A stretch of DNA of 64,000 nucleotides. Origin: Exiguobacterium flavidum (GTDB lineage: Bacteria; Bacillota; Bacilli; Exiguobacteriales; Exiguobacteriaceae). The stretch covers positions 1-64,000 of the forward strand of contig NZ_QPKS01000003.1 in NCBI RefSeq assembly GCF_003344535.1, read 5' to 3'. This document shows positions 1-8,624 of this stretch, piece by piece (the stretch's first letter is position 1; the number at the start of each line of letters is the position of its first letter). A model generated the notes under the pieces. It was not told the DNA's origin. It did no database searches and saw nothing but the letters and a program-made list of their open reading frames with translations. Position numbers and translations under genes: made by a program.

Positions 1-45
1 TGAACAGCTCCCTGTCAAGTAGACAGTCGTAAAAATGAAAACCCT

Positions 46-909
46 TTAAACGGCCTCAGCCCTGTACTCCAACGGGCTGAGGCCGTTTAATCGTTGCTGG
101 TATCGTTCGTGATTGTAGAACTCGATGTATTGTTCGATCGAATGACGAAGCTCGTCGAACGTCTCGTACTTATGCAGATAGTACCTCTCGCATTTGAGGG
201 CGCTCCAGAACGACTCGATCGGTCCGTTGTCGATGCACTTCCCGACGCGGGACATGCTCTGTGTGATTCCCGCTTTTCCTGTCATGTAGCGGAACGCATG
301 GGACGTGTACTGGAAGCCGCGGTCGCTATGGAGGAGGGGACGGGCTCCGGGGGAGCCCGCGATGGCGATGTCGAGCGTATCGAAGACCAGCTGGTTGTTG
401 TTCGCGTGCCCGATCACGTAGGAGCGGATCGACCCGTCGTACAGGTCGAGGATCGCGCTCAGATAGGCCTTCTTCGAAGCCCCATACTTGAACTCCGTGA
501 CGTCAGTCACCCACTTCTGGTCCGGGGCGTCCGCACGGAAATCCCGGTTCAGAAGGTTCTCAGCTGTCTGCTGCGCAGGATGCCGAATATACTGCGCCCG
601 CTTCCGACGGATCACGCAGCGAAGCCCTGCGATGCGCATCAGCCGGCGTACACGCTTGTGGTTGACGTTTCTGCCGAAACGACGCTTCAGGTTCAAACGC
701 ATCCGACGATAGCCGTAGGTACCGTCGACCGCTTCATGGATCGTCCGCATCTCCTCGACGATGGCTTTGTTCTCCACCTCGCGAGCCGAAGGCACACACC
801 TCATCCATTTATAATAGGCGGCGCGCGAGACACCCGCGATGTCGCATAGACGATTGATCGACAAACAGGTCTTACCTGTGAATTTCCGGATCGCCTCGTA
901 CTTGTCCAT
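46..909 (-). CDS. IS3-family transposase OrfB (DDE integrase domain)
   Basis: 287 aa. An HTH_21-like N-terminal region is followed by an rve integrase core. The catalytic triad is D136 (TDVTEF), D196 (HSDRG) and E232 (IESFW), giving the DD(35)E spacing of the family. The C-terminus (FYNHERYQQRLNGLSPLEYR) is the usual IS150/IS3 tail. OrfB is probably made mostly as an OrfAB fusion by -1 frameshifting from orfA, since the -1 frame stays open from the slippery site into this ATG. Independent OrfB translation from 909 is also possible. No inactivating change is seen. Confidence 0.95.
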   Translation of the reverse strand: MDKYEAIRKFTGKTCLSINRLCDIAGVSRAAYYKWMRCVPSAREVENKAIVEEMRTIHEAVDGTYGYRRMRLNLKRRFGRNVNHKRVRRLMRIAGLRCVIRRKRAQYIRHPAQQTAENLLNRDFRADAPDQKWVTDVTEFKYGASKKAYLSAILDLYDGSIRSYVIGHANNNQLVFDTLDIAIAGSPGARPLLHSDRGFQYTSHAFRYMTGKAGITQSMSRVGKCIDNGPIESFWSALKCERYYLHKYETFDELRHSIEQYIEFYNHERYQQRLNGLSPLEYRAEAV

Positions 910-923
910 GTTTCGGACTTGGC

Positions 924-1598
924 TCAGTTTCGCCTCCTCTCGATTTCCTCTAACTTTTTTAGGAACATGATCTCCGCGCGGAGACGTTCGTTTTCAAGCT
1001 CGAGTCGCTTCTTCTCGATGGCGTGGCGTTCCTCCGCCGTCAATTCCTCATCCATCCTCGTGCGTCCCCGCCGGTCCATCAAGCCGTCTGGTCCGTCTTT
1101 CTCGTACTTCCGGACCCAGCTATAGATTTGTTGATACGAGACCCGATGGGTCTCTGCCGTCCCATGGTAGTCCTTTCCTCTCCCGATGCAGTCGAGCACC
1201 GCTTCGATCCGTTCCTCGAACGTCGTCTGTCTTCCCTTGGTCATAGAGGTTCGCCTCTTTCTCTCATTGATTTCTCTATGACCATTATATTGCGTTATCC
1301 AGTTCTTCAACACGCTCTTGCCGGAGATACCATACTTTTTTGTCGCGCTCCGAATGGATTCACGACCTTCCAGGACGTCGCGTACGGCTCGATGTTTCAG
1401 CTCTGTCGTGTAGCCCGTCCATTTTTTGCGGGGTTCGAGCGCCGTAAGGCCGCCGTTTCGGTATACGCTTCTCCATTCTTTGAGTGTGTCTAGCGAGATT
1501 CCGAACTGCGACGCGATCGCGGCCATGCTTCCAGTTCCTTCTTCATATGCTCGGATGGCTCTCATCTTTTCTAGCGCGGTATGCCGTTTTTTAGACAT
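924..1598 (-). CDS. IS3-family transposase OrfA (double HTH)
   Basis: About 224 aa from the ATG at 1598, which has GGGAG 8 nt upstream. An ATG six codons earlier (1616) is inside the terminal repeat and has no ribosome site. The protein holds two helix-turn-helix units (about residues 10-55 and 115-160), as in the longer IS150-type OrfA proteins, and a C-terminal charged coiled coil (about 180-220) that would act as a leucine zipper for dimerisation. It binds the terminal repeats and, as OrfAB, carries out transposition. The frame ends 14 bp before the orfB ATG. Confidence 0.93.
   Translation of the reverse strand: MSKKRHTALEKMRAIRAYEEGTGSMAAIASQFGISLDTLKEWRSVYRNGGLTALEPRKKWTGYTTELKHRAVRDVLEGRESIRSATKKYGISGKSVLKNWITQYNGHREINERKRRTSMTKGRQTTFEERIEAVLDCIGRGKDYHGTAETHRVSYQQIYSWVRKYEKDGPDGLMDRRGRTRMDEELTAEERHAIEKKRLELENERLRAEIMFLKKLEEIERRRN
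954..960 (-). other. Programmed -1 frameshift slippery heptamer A AAA AAG
   Basis: Near the end of orfA the zero-frame codons are CTA AAA AAG, an exact A_AAA_AAG heptamer. After a -1 slip the reading continues GTT AGA GGA AAT and remains open into orfB. This is the standard IS3-family mechanism for producing the OrfAB transposase. Confidence 0.85.
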
Positions 1599-1687
1599 AG
1601 GAAAAGCTCCCTTCATAAGCAGACAGTTTTATTGTTTCAACTGTTTACTTATGAGGGAGCTTATCATGGCGAGGAGGAAGCCTATGT

Positions 1688-2398
1688 TCATTCGAATTGA
1701 TCCATATAATTCGCGACATATGAGATGAACTCCGAGTTTTTTGGACTCTTCTCTTGTTCGATCCGGCCGTGGAAGAGGATATGTTTGTTCATCCCCTCGT
1801 TCCAGGCTGATTTGATCGCGTGACGCATCGCACGTTCGACCCGTGAAGCCGTCGTCTGGTGCCGCTTCGCGATCGTCGGATAGAGCTCCTTCGTGATGAG
1901 GCTGAGCAGTTCCTCCCGCTCCCGCACCATCTGGACTGCGTCCTTCAGGTAGGTGAAGCCTTTGATGTGCGGTGCGATGCCGACTTCTCGCAACATCGTC
2001 GCGACGACGGCATCCGGCGCTTCGATCGACTGGCTGCTTTTCGTGACGAGCCTGATTTTGTTGACGAGTTGCTCCATGCTGAATGGTTTCAGCAGGAAGT
2101 AGGCCGCACCGAGCGAGACTGCTTGCTGGGACACCTCATCCTTGCCGAATGCGCTGAGCATGATGACCTCTGGACCGCTCTTCCGCTTAGCGAGTTCCTC
2201 AAGGACGCCAAGTCCGTCAAGGTGCGGCATGATGATGTCGAGCAGCAGCACGTCCGGCTTCGCCTCATCGAGCATCTCCAGGCAGTTCTCCCCGTCATGC
2301 GCAATGCAAATCACTTCCATGTCTTCCTGCGCCGAGAGATGCTGACGAATCAACTCCACCATCTCCCGGTTATCGTCTGCTATCCCAATCCTAATCAA
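1688..2398 (-). CDS. spo0A: Sporulation/stationary-phase response regulator Spo0A
   Basis: 236 aa. The receiver domain (1-120) has acidic D8/D9, phospho-acceptor D54 (LLLDIIMPHLDG), S82 and K104. The C-terminal Spo0A effector domain (about 135-236) keeps the recognition helix TTASRVERAMRHAIKSAW (182-199). It is shorter than the 267 aa Bacillus protein, mainly in the linker and a loop near the C-terminus. The start is TTG at 2398, with GGGGTG overlapping the recN stop, so it is coupled to recN with a 3 nt gap. spoIVB, which separates these genes in Bacillus, is missing. In a lineage not known to sporulate it presumably governs stationary-phase, biofilm or competence genes; that role is inference. 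Confidence 0.93.
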   Translation of the reverse strand: MIRIGIADDNREMVELIRQHLSAQEDMEVICIAHDGENCLEMLDEAKPDVLLLDIIMPHLDGLGVLEELAKRKSGPEVIMLSAFGKDEVSQQAVSLGAAYFLLKPFSMEQLVNKIRLVTKSSQSIEAPDAVVATMLREVGIAPHIKGFTYLKDAVQMVREREELLSLITKELYPTIAKRHQTTASRVERAMRHAIKSAWNEGMNKHILFHGRIEQEKSPKNSEFISYVANYMDQFE

Positions 2399-2401
2399 TC
2401 G

Positions 2402-4108
2402 TCACACCCCATTCGCTAGCGATTCTTTCATTTCCGATGCCTGTTGCATCAACTCCTCCGCGTGACGGAGTGTCAAATCAGTCATTTGAGGACCGGAAAT
2501 CATCCGACCAAGCTCGTTCCCGCGCTCAGCACTCGATAAGATCGACACTTGGGTCGTCGTCCGGTCCGTCTCTTCGACCTTTCGGATGTAGAGATGCTGA
2601 TCGGCCATCGCCGCGACTTGAGCCAAGTGCGTGATGCAGAGGACCTGGCTCCCGATTGAGAGCCGATAGATCTTTTCAGCCATCGCTTGGGCGACTCGGC
2701 CAGATACACCTGTGTCGACCTCGTCGAAGATGATCGATGCGACACCGACCGACCGTGAGAAGATCGACTTCAGTCCAAGCATGATTCGCGAAAGCTCTCC
2801 GCCAGAAGCGACTTTACCAAGCGGCTTGAACGGTTCTCCCGCGTTCGTCATGATATAGAACTCGATTTCGTCGATCCCGGTCTTCTTGAGGACTGGTGAT
2901 TTCCCATCCTGAAGGAAGCGGACATCAAAACGCGCCTTTTCCATGTACAACTCGCGTAATTCAGCATGAATGGCTTCGCTTAGTGCGAGTGCCGTCTTAC
3001 GTCTTACAGCGGAAAGTTCACCGCCGATCTCGAAGAGCTCAGCAGAGAGCGTATCGACCTCGTTCTTCAGCTGTTCGATCAGCTCGTCCCGGTTCGTCAT
3101 CTTCTCGAGCTCATCACTGATCTTTTGCCCATAAGCGATGATGTCCTCGATCGTCGCGCCGTACTTGCGTTTGAGTTGCTGGAAGGCAGACAGACGCTGC
3201 TCGATCTCATCGAGCCGGACCGGATCGAACTCGAGCGTCTCGAGCTGATCGCGAATCGCGTAGCTCACCTCTTCAAGTCCGAAGAAGGCGTTCCCGATCG
3301 CATCACTTTGACTCGTGAAGCGTTCATCGATACTTGCGGCCTGCTGCAATTCGCGCATCGCATCACCTACCGAGTCGATTCCGCGCATTTCGCCATTCAA
3401 CGAGTCGTAGGCAGCATTCAGCGCACCATGCAATTTTTCGAAATTCGCCAAGCGATTCCGCTCGTTCAGAAGTTCTTCTTCTTCACCGGCTCGTAGATTC
3501 GCTGACTTGATTTCCTCCGTCTGGAACGACAGAAGGTCGATACGTTGCGCAAGTTCCTGCTCGCTTTGGGCGAGCGAACGGAGCGCGTCACGCTTCTCCT
3601 CGTACCGCTCGAATTTCGCGCTGTAAGACCGGAACAACGGTTCGATCTTATCTCGTCCAAAATCGTCGAGGATGGCACGATGGAACGAACTCTCCATCAG
3701 GTGTTGATGTTCGTGCTGTCCGTGAAGGTCGACGAGCAATTGGCCGAACTCACGCAAAATCGCAAGCGTCACGAGCTTTCCGTTGATGCGGCAAACACTC
3801 TTACCGGAAGCGAACAGGTCACGGCGCAGGATGATCGAACCATCCTCGAGCTCGATTCCGTACTCTTCGGCAGATGCATAGACCGCATGATCCGGTTCGA
3901 CGTGGAACAACCCTTCGAGCTCAGCCTTCTCTTCGCCATATCGGACGAACTCCGCAGACCCGCGTCCGCCGATCAACAGTCCGATCGCATCGAGGACGAT
4001 CGATTTCCCGGCACCCGTCTCTCCCGTCAGCACGGTCATCCCTTTATGAAAAGTGATTTGAAGCTGGTCAATGATGGCGAATTGTTTGATCGATAGTTCG
4101 GCTAACAT
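2402..4108 (-). CDS. recN: DNA repair protein RecN
   Basis: 568 aa SMC-like ATPase acting early in double-strand-break repair. Walker A GETGAGKS is at residues 29-36. A long central coiled coil (about 150-370) is followed by the ABC signature SGGELSRIMLGL and Walker B IIFDEVDTGVSG. Length is normal for the family. ATG at 4108. It lies between argR (12 bp upstream) and spo0A (3 bp downstream), the conserved argR-recN linkage of Bacillales. No LexA box was sought in detail. Confidence 0.97.
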   Translation of the reverse strand: MLAELSIKQFAIIDQLQITFHKGMTVLTGETGAGKSIVLDAIGLLIGGRGSAEFVRYGEEKAELEGLFHVEPDHAVYASAEEYGIELEDGSIILRRDLFASGKSVCRINGKLVTLAILREFGQLLVDLHGQHEHQHLMESSFHRAILDDFGRDKIEPLFRSYSAKFERYEEKRDALRSLAQSEQELAQRIDLLSFQTEEIKSANLRAGEEEELLNERNRLANFEKLHGALNAAYDSLNGEMRGIDSVGDAMRELQQAASIDERFTSQSDAIGNAFFGLEEVSYAIRDQLETLEFDPVRLDEIEQRLSAFQQLKRKYGATIEDIIAYGQKISDELEKMTNRDELIEQLKNEVDTLSAELFEIGGELSAVRRKTALALSEAIHAELRELYMEKARFDVRFLQDGKSPVLKKTGIDEIEFYIMTNAGEPFKPLGKVASGGELSRIMLGLKSIFSRSVGVASIIFDEVDTGVSGRVAQAMAEKIYRLSIGSQVLCITHLAQVAAMADQHLYIRKVEETDRTTTQVSILSSAERGNELGRMISGPQMTDLTLRHAEELMQQASEMKESLANGV

Positions 4109-4120
4109 GATTTCAACCCC

Positions 4121-4570
4121 TTACAGCATTCCGATGATGCGTTCTGTGATCTCTTTCGACGAATCCTCACTCCGCGCAATCATCAAGATCGTGTCGTCCC
4201 CGCATACCGTTCCGAGCAGTTCAGGCCAGCTCAGATGGTCGAGCAGGACGCCGATCGCGTTGGCATTCCCGGGGAGGACGTGCATGACAATCAGATTCTG
4301 AGCGGAATCGATCGAGATGAAGCTGTCTCCAAGCAACCGCTTCAGCTTTCCGAGCGGGTTGAAACGCTGATCCGCCGGCAAACTGTATTTGTACCGTCCA
4401 TCGTTCAGTGGAACCTTGACGAGATGAAGCTCCTTGATGTCACGCGATACGGTCGCCTGCGTCACTTTATAGCCTGCACTGCGCAGTTCCTCCACGAGGT
4501 CATCTTGCGTCTCGATTTCCGACTGGGTGATGATTTCGCGGATTTTAATCAATCGTTGGCCCTTTGTCAT
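4121..4570 (-). CDS. argR: Arginine repressor ArgR/AhrC
   Basis: 149 aa hexameric arginine-responsive regulator. The N-terminal winged helix contains [27 protein letters not shown] (about 20-50). The C-terminal oligomerisation and arginine-binding domain carries [15 protein letters not shown] (about 120-135). It is preceded by AGGTG 5 nt from the ATG at 4570. It represses arginine synthesis and activates catabolism in relatives. A stem with T-tract at 4659-4694 separates it from tlyA, so it may have its own promoter in the 4571-4658 gap. Confidence 0.96.
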   Translation of the reverse strand: MTKGQRLIKIREIITQSEIETQDDLVEELRSAGYKVTQATVSRDIKELHLVKVPLNDGRYKYSLPADQRFNPLGKLKRLLGDSFISIDSAQNLIVMHVLPGNANAIGVLLDHLSWPELLGTVCGDDTILMIARSEDSSKEITERIIGML

Positions 4571-4658
4571 CCTAGCACCTCACACTTTTTATCTTCTTTG
4601 CTATTGTAATGCAATGATTCCCGAAATGTCCATGTCATGCTTTTGCGGAAGGTCAGTC

Positions 4659-4694
4659 AAAAAAGCAGACCCCCTCCATTCAGAAGAAGTCTGC
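4659..4694 (-). terminator. Rho-independent terminator after tlyA
   Basis: Read on the minus strand, a stem of about 12 pairs (GCAGAC at the base, with G-U pairs higher up), loop UGAAUG, is followed by six T. It begins 10 bp after the tlyA stop. Confidence 0.8.
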
Positions 4695-4704
4695 CGTCAT
4701 CAAT

Positions 4705-5511
4705 TCATAGTTTATCATGAGCCTGGCTGACCGTCGCGCCCGGATCGACGTCCGGCGCGATGCCCGGATCGCCGAGACGAGCGTGGAGCAGGAACTCGAT
4801 GTTGCCTTCTCCGCCTGTGATCGGAGAATAGTCGAGCTGCCTCACCTCGAAGCCTTGAGCGACGAAGAACTCGATCATCTCACGCAGCACGCGTTCATGG
4901 GTTCTCGCTTCGCGCACGATCCCTTTCTTGCCCACATCGTCGCGTCCAGCTTCGAATTGGGGCTTTACGAGCGCCATCACGTCACCGCCCGGGCGTAAAA
5001 TCCCTTTCAGCGGCGGGACGATCAGACGAAGCGAGATGAAGGAAACATCGATCGTCGCGAAATCAGGCACGACCGGGAACATGTCGGGTGTCGCATGACG
5101 GAAGTTCGTGCGTTCCATCACCGTCACCCGGTCGTCAGAACGCAGCTTCCAGTCGAGCTGGTTGTATCCGACGTCGAGCGCGTACATATGAGCAGCACCG
5201 TTCTGCAAGGCGCAATCCGTGAACCCTCCGGTCGACGACCCTATGTCAAGACCAGTCTTTCCTTTGACATCGAAGTCGAACACCTGGAGAGCCTTCTCCA
5301 TTTTGAAGCCGCCGCGACCGACGTACGGCATGACCTGCCCCTTGACGGAGAGCGGGATATCTTCCTTCACCTTTTCTCCCGCCTTGTCGAGGCGTTCCGT
5401 ACCTGAGTACACGAGACCTGCCATGACCGATCGTTTCGCCTTCTCGCGCGTCTCACATAAACCGCGCTCGACGAGTAGTACGTCGAGGCGGACTTTCTTT
5501 ACTTTTTCCAT
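4705..5511 (-). CDS. tlyA: TlyA-family rRNA 2'-O-methyltransferase / YqxC
   Basis: 268 aa. An S4 RNA-binding domain at residues 8-65 (VRLDVLLVERGLCETREKAKRSVMAG) is followed by an FtsJ-like Rossmann methyltransferase with SAM motif LDIGSSTGGFTDCAL (about 88-102) and acceptor-side motif ATIDVSFISLR (about 153-163). Actinobacterial TlyA methylates 16S and 23S rRNA; the firmicute homologue's substrate is less certain. It lies 6 bp after dxs, the conserved dxs-tlyA-argR-recN arrangement. The Shine-Dalgarno is weak (AGAGTGTG), suggesting coupling to dxs. Confidence 0.93.
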   Translation of the reverse strand: MEKVKKVRLDVLLVERGLCETREKAKRSVMAGLVYSGTERLDKAGEKVKEDIPLSVKGQVMPYVGRGGFKMEKALQVFDFDVKGKTGLDIGSSTGGFTDCALQNGAAHMYALDVGYNQLDWKLRSDDRVTVMERTNFRHATPDMFPVVPDFATIDVSFISLRLIVPPLKGILRPGGDVMALVKPQFEAGRDDVGKKGIVREARTHERVLREMIEFFVAQGFEVRQLDYSPITGGEGNIEFLLHARLGDPGIAPDVDPGATVSQAHDKL

Positions 5512-5517
5512 TCTATA

Positions 5518-7404
5518 TCACACACTCTGTTTCTTTCCCTGACCCACGAAGGCGACCAGTTTACGCGCGACCTGTCCAGGCAATAATTCTAGTTCTTCAA
5601 GCAATTCATTGACTCCGCCGTGCTCGACATAGAGGTCCGGGATGCCGAAGCGTTTGATGCGCGGATATGCCTCTTGTTCATTTGCATGTTCAAGGACGGC
5701 TGAACCGAATCCGCCTTTCAGCGATGCCTCTTCGATCGTAGCGAGCGGGATGCCCTCTTCATACAATGCGTTCAGCATCGTCTCGTCGAGCGGTTTGATC
5801 GTCCGGCAGTTGATGACGCGGACGGACAGCTCATCCTTCAGCTCGTCTGCGATTTTCAAAGCGTCCTGTACTTGCGGACCGAACGTCAGGATCGCGACGT
5901 CAGTCCCTTCGCGTTCGACTTCCCATGTATCAAGCGACAGCTCCTTGAGCGTCTCGTCCATCGGCACGCCGATTCCTTCCCCGCGCGGGAAGCGGACAGC
6001 GATCGGTCCTTCGTACTTGACCGCGGAATAGAGCAGATGTTGCAGCTCGTTCTCGTCCTTCGCCATGACGATCCGCATGTTCGGCACGTGGCGCATGAAG
6101 GCGATATCGAACACACCCTGGTGTGTCTCTCCGTCTGCGCCGACGAGTCCTGATCGGTCGATCGTGAACGTCACGTCGAGGTTCTGGCGGGCGACATCAT
6201 GGACGAGCTGATCATAGGCGCGCTGGAAGAAGGTCGAGTAGATCGAGACGACCGGCTTCATCCCCTGCGTCGCTTGACCTGCCGCGAATGTCACAGCGTG
6301 CTGCTCGGCGATACCGACATCGAACATCCGCTCAGGGAATTCACGTTCGAAGCAGTCGAGTTTCGAGCCGACGCTCATCGCAGGCGTGACGAGTGTGATC
6401 TTCTCATCCTTGCGTGCCATCTTCGTCACTGTATCAGCTACGACGAAGGAATAGCTCGGTGCCTTCGACTTCCCTTTGATGACTTCTCCTGACTCGATTT
6501 TATAAGGACCGAGGCCATGCCAGGTCCCGACACCGTCGAACTCGGCAGGACGGTAACCTTTCCCTTTTTTCGTGATGACGTGGAGCAGGACAGGCCCTTC
6601 CTCCTTCTTGACGTAATGAAGGTTCTCGATCAAGTCCTCTAGGTCGTGACCATCGACAGGCCCGTAGTACGTAAAGCCGAGCTCCTCGAAGAACATGCCC
6701 GGAACGAGGACTTGCTTGACCGCCTCTTTCAGGCGTTCTCCGCCTTTCTCGAGCGTTCCGCCGATCAGCGGAATCTTCTTGATCATCGCCTCGATCTCGT
6801 CCTGCGCGTGGCGCACCTTGCGAGACGAACGGATCCGGCCGAGCATGTTGTGCATCGCACCGACGTTCGGAGCAATCGACATCTCATTGTCGTTCAGGAT
6901 GACGATGACGTTCTGTTGCTCTGCCCCGATATGGTTCAGCGCCTCGAGCGCCATTCCGCCAGTCAGGGCTCCGTCCCCGATGATCGCGACTGCACGGTCC
7001 GAGTTTCCTTTCAACTCGTTCGACACGGCGATACCCATCGCCGCCGACAACGAGGTCGAGCTGTGTCCGGTCTCCCACACGTCATGCTCACTTTCGTTTC
7101 GTTTCGGGAAACCGCAAAGCCCCTTATGTTTCCGAAGCGTATCGAACTGTCCGGCACGCCCCGTTAAAATCTTATGGACATAGGCCTGGTGTCCGACGTC
7201 CCAGACGAACTTATCGTCTGGACTGTTGAATTCACGGTGGAGCGCGAGCGTCAACTCGACGACACCGAGGTTAGGCGCGAGATGCCCACCCGTCTCAGCG
7301 AGTTGCTCAATCAAGAAGCGTCGAATGTCGCCTGCGAACTGTTCGAGTTCACTGACGGACATACGCTTCAAAAATGACGGATCTTGAATCTCTGTCAGTT
7401 TCAT
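5518..7404 (-). CDS. dxs: 1-deoxy-D-xylulose-5-phosphate synthase
   Basis: 628 aa. It condenses pyruvate and glyceraldehyde-3-phosphate to DXP, the first step of the MEP isoprenoid pathway and a source for thiamine and pyridoxal. The TPP motif [15 protein letters not shown] is near residue 144. The transketolase pyrimidine domain has [15 protein letters not shown] with the catalytic Glu (about 365) and [18 protein letters not shown]. Full length. ATG at 7404. A strong hairpin separates it from ispA, whereas downstream tlyA follows directly. The MEP enzyme ispG is also in this window (53-54 kb). Confidence 0.97.
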   Translation of the reverse strand: MKLTEIQDPSFLKRMSVSELEQFAGDIRRFLIEQLAETGGHLAPNLGVVELTLALHREFNSPDDKFVWDVGHQAYVHKILTGRAGQFDTLRKHKGLCGFPKRNESEHDVWETGHSSTSLSAAMGIAVSNELKGNSDRAVAIIGDGALTGGMALEALNHIGAEQQNVIVILNDNEMSIAPNVGAMHNMLGRIRSSRKVRHAQDEIEAMIKKIPLIGGTLEKGGERLKEAVKQVLVPGMFFEELGFTYYGPVDGHDLEDLIENLHYVKKEEGPVLLHVITKKGKGYRPAEFDGVGTWHGLGPYKIESGEVIKGKSKAPSYSFVVADTVTKMARKDEKITLVTPAMSVGSKLDCFEREFPERMFDVGIAEQHAVTFAAGQATQGMKPVVSIYSTFFQRAYDQLVHDVARQNLDVTFTIDRSGLVGADGETHQGVFDIAFMRHVPNMRIVMAKDENELQHLLYSAVKYEGPIAVRFPRGEGIGVPMDETLKELSLDTWEVEREGTDVAILTFGPQVQDALKIADELKDELSVRVINCRTIKPLDETMLNALYEEGIPLATIEEASLKGGFGSAVLEHANEQEAYPRIKRFGIPDLYVEHGGVNELLEELELLPGQVARKLVAFVGQGKKQSV

Positions 7405-7498
7405 TTTTAAACGCCCTCTTTCCGTTACATTCTTAAATGGTTTGTACCCTACATTGTACTAGAACAATCAAGGGAACGCCACAATCCGGGCGCACGAA

Positions 7499-7530
7499 GA
7501 AGGACGGCGCGGGTATGAGCGCCGTCCTTC
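7499..7530 (-). terminator. 12-bp hairpin after ispA, no U-tract
   Basis: A perfect 12-bp stem (GAAGGACGGCGC and its complement, 8-nt loop) abuts the ispA stop. It is followed by CTTCG rather than a T-run, so it may slow transcription or protect the 3' end rather than fully terminate. Confidence 0.55.
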
Positions 7531-8400
7531 TCAATGGTCTCGTTGCACGACGAAATCCAGGAGCGCACGCAGAGTGCCGCCTTCGACCGTCAGATTATCG
7601 ATCGAGGCATTGGCTCCGTCGACCTGCTCCTTGAGCGCCTGCCTTGCTCCGTCCATGCCAAGCAGCTTCGGATAGGTCGCTTTGTCGTTCTGTTCGTCAC
7701 TGCCGACCGGCTTGCCGATTTTCGAGGCGTCACCCGTCACGTCGAGGATGTCGTCCTGGATTTGGAAAGCAATCCCGAGATGACGACCGAAGTTTTTGAG
7801 CGACTCGGCATCGCTTGCCGACACGCCTGCGATCAGCCCGCCCGCTTCGAGCGCGAAGACGAGCAATGCACCGGTCTTGCGGCGATGAATCGATTCAAGC
7901 TCTTCGACCGACTCCACTCCGCCCCGCTCGCCGAGCATGTCGTCGAGCTGTCCGCCGACCATACCGCTCGCACCCGCCGCTTCCGCGAGCTTTACAGCGA
8001 GTGCGACTTTCGTCTCGGCCACTAGATTTGAAGCGAGCAGACAACTGAACGCATTCGTAAGCAGGGCGTCTCCCGCCAGAATAGCGGTCGCCTCGTCGAA
8101 CTTGATATGATTCGTCGGACGTCCCCGTCTGACATCATCGTCGTCCATCGCAGGCAGATCGTCATGGATCAAGGAATATGTATGGATCATCTCAAGTGCA
8201 GCAGCTACTTCGTCCCCCTTCGCACGCTCGACACCGTACGCATCGAGCACGGCATAGATCAGCGCCGGACGGACTCTTTTACCGCCCGCTTCAAGGGAGT
8301 AGCGCATCGCATCCCGCAGGCGTTCAGGTGCATCCAGCCGTTCGATATAGGCTGAGAGTGCTGATTCGACCTGGTCTTTCCATTCTGTCAACGCAATCAT
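7531..8400 (-). CDS. ispA: Farnesyl diphosphate synthase (polyprenyl synthetase)
   Basis: 289 aa. The first aspartate-rich motif is DDLPAMDDDDVRRG (D80-D85) and the second is QIQDDILDVTGD (about 213-224). It condenses IPP with DMAPP/GPP to FPP for undecaprenyl phosphate and quinone synthesis. GGAGG precedes the ATG at 8400, which overlaps the xseB stop as ATGA. The xseA-xseB-ispA-dxs order is the standard Bacillales arrangement. Confidence 0.96.
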   Translation of the reverse strand: MIALTEWKDQVESALSAYIERLDAPERLRDAMRYSLEAGGKRVRPALIYAVLDAYGVERAKGDEVAAALEMIHTYSLIHDDLPAMDDDDVRRGRPTNHIKFDEATAILAGDALLTNAFSCLLASNLVAETKVALAVKLAEAAGASGMVGGQLDDMLGERGGVESVEELESIHRRKTGALLVFALEAGGLIAGVSASDAESLKNFGRHLGIAFQIQDDILDVTGDASKIGKPVGSDEQNDKATYPKLLGMDGARQALKEQVDGANASIDNLTVEGGTLRALLDFVVQRDH

Positions 8401-8618
8401 GAGTTTCCTCCTTTTTCACGTAACGTGCCGTCCTGCTCGAGGATTTGATCTAGCTTGCGTTCTGCGACGGACAGCTTCTGCTGGCATAGCGCCGTCAACT
8501 TGACGCCTTCCTCATAGAGCGTCATCGCCTGTTCAAGCGGCGCATCTCCCTCTTCAAGAAGACCGACGATCTCCTCGAGCCGTTCGAGCGCCTCTTCGAA
8601 TGTGCGTTCCGTATCCAT
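8397..8618 (-). CDS. xseB: Exodeoxyribonuclease VII small subunit
   Basis: 73 aa, typical size. The family sequence TFEEALERLEEIVGLLEEGDAPLEQAMTLYEEGVKL fills residues 6-42 and forms the helical hairpin that binds the XseA C-terminus. It lies 6 bp after xseA and overlaps ispA by 4 bp, so the three genes are translationally linked. Confidence 0.96.
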   Translation of the reverse strand: MDTERTFEEALERLEEIVGLLEEGDAPLEQAMTLYEEGVKLTALCQQKLSVAERKLDQILEQDGTLREKGGNS

Positions 8619-8624
8619 CTCACT

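Larger units (their letters stand above)
1..1666 (-). mobile_element. IS3-family (IS150-like) insertion sequence, complete
   Basis: Two transposase frames lie between imperfect terminal inverted repeats. The outer 29 nt of the left end (1-29) and of the right end (1638-1666, read inward) agree at 22 positions, share the block AGCTCCCT, and start with TG as IS3-family ends do. Genes read right to left. The right end lies 21 bp beyond the spo0A stop codon, so the element sits just downstream of spo0A and has displaced whatever terminator followed it. The target duplication cannot be checked because the left flank lies outside the window. The ends, both frames and the frameshift site all look intact, so the copy may be active. 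Confidence 0.93.

Noticed and set aside
94-849. Plus-strand open frame across the transposase
   Set aside because: Antisense to orfB with its DDE motifs; compositional artefact.
7405-7498. Promoter of dxs
   Set aside because: TTGATT and TACAAT hexamers are present but the spacings (7, 15 or 19 nt) are poor; no convincing pair.
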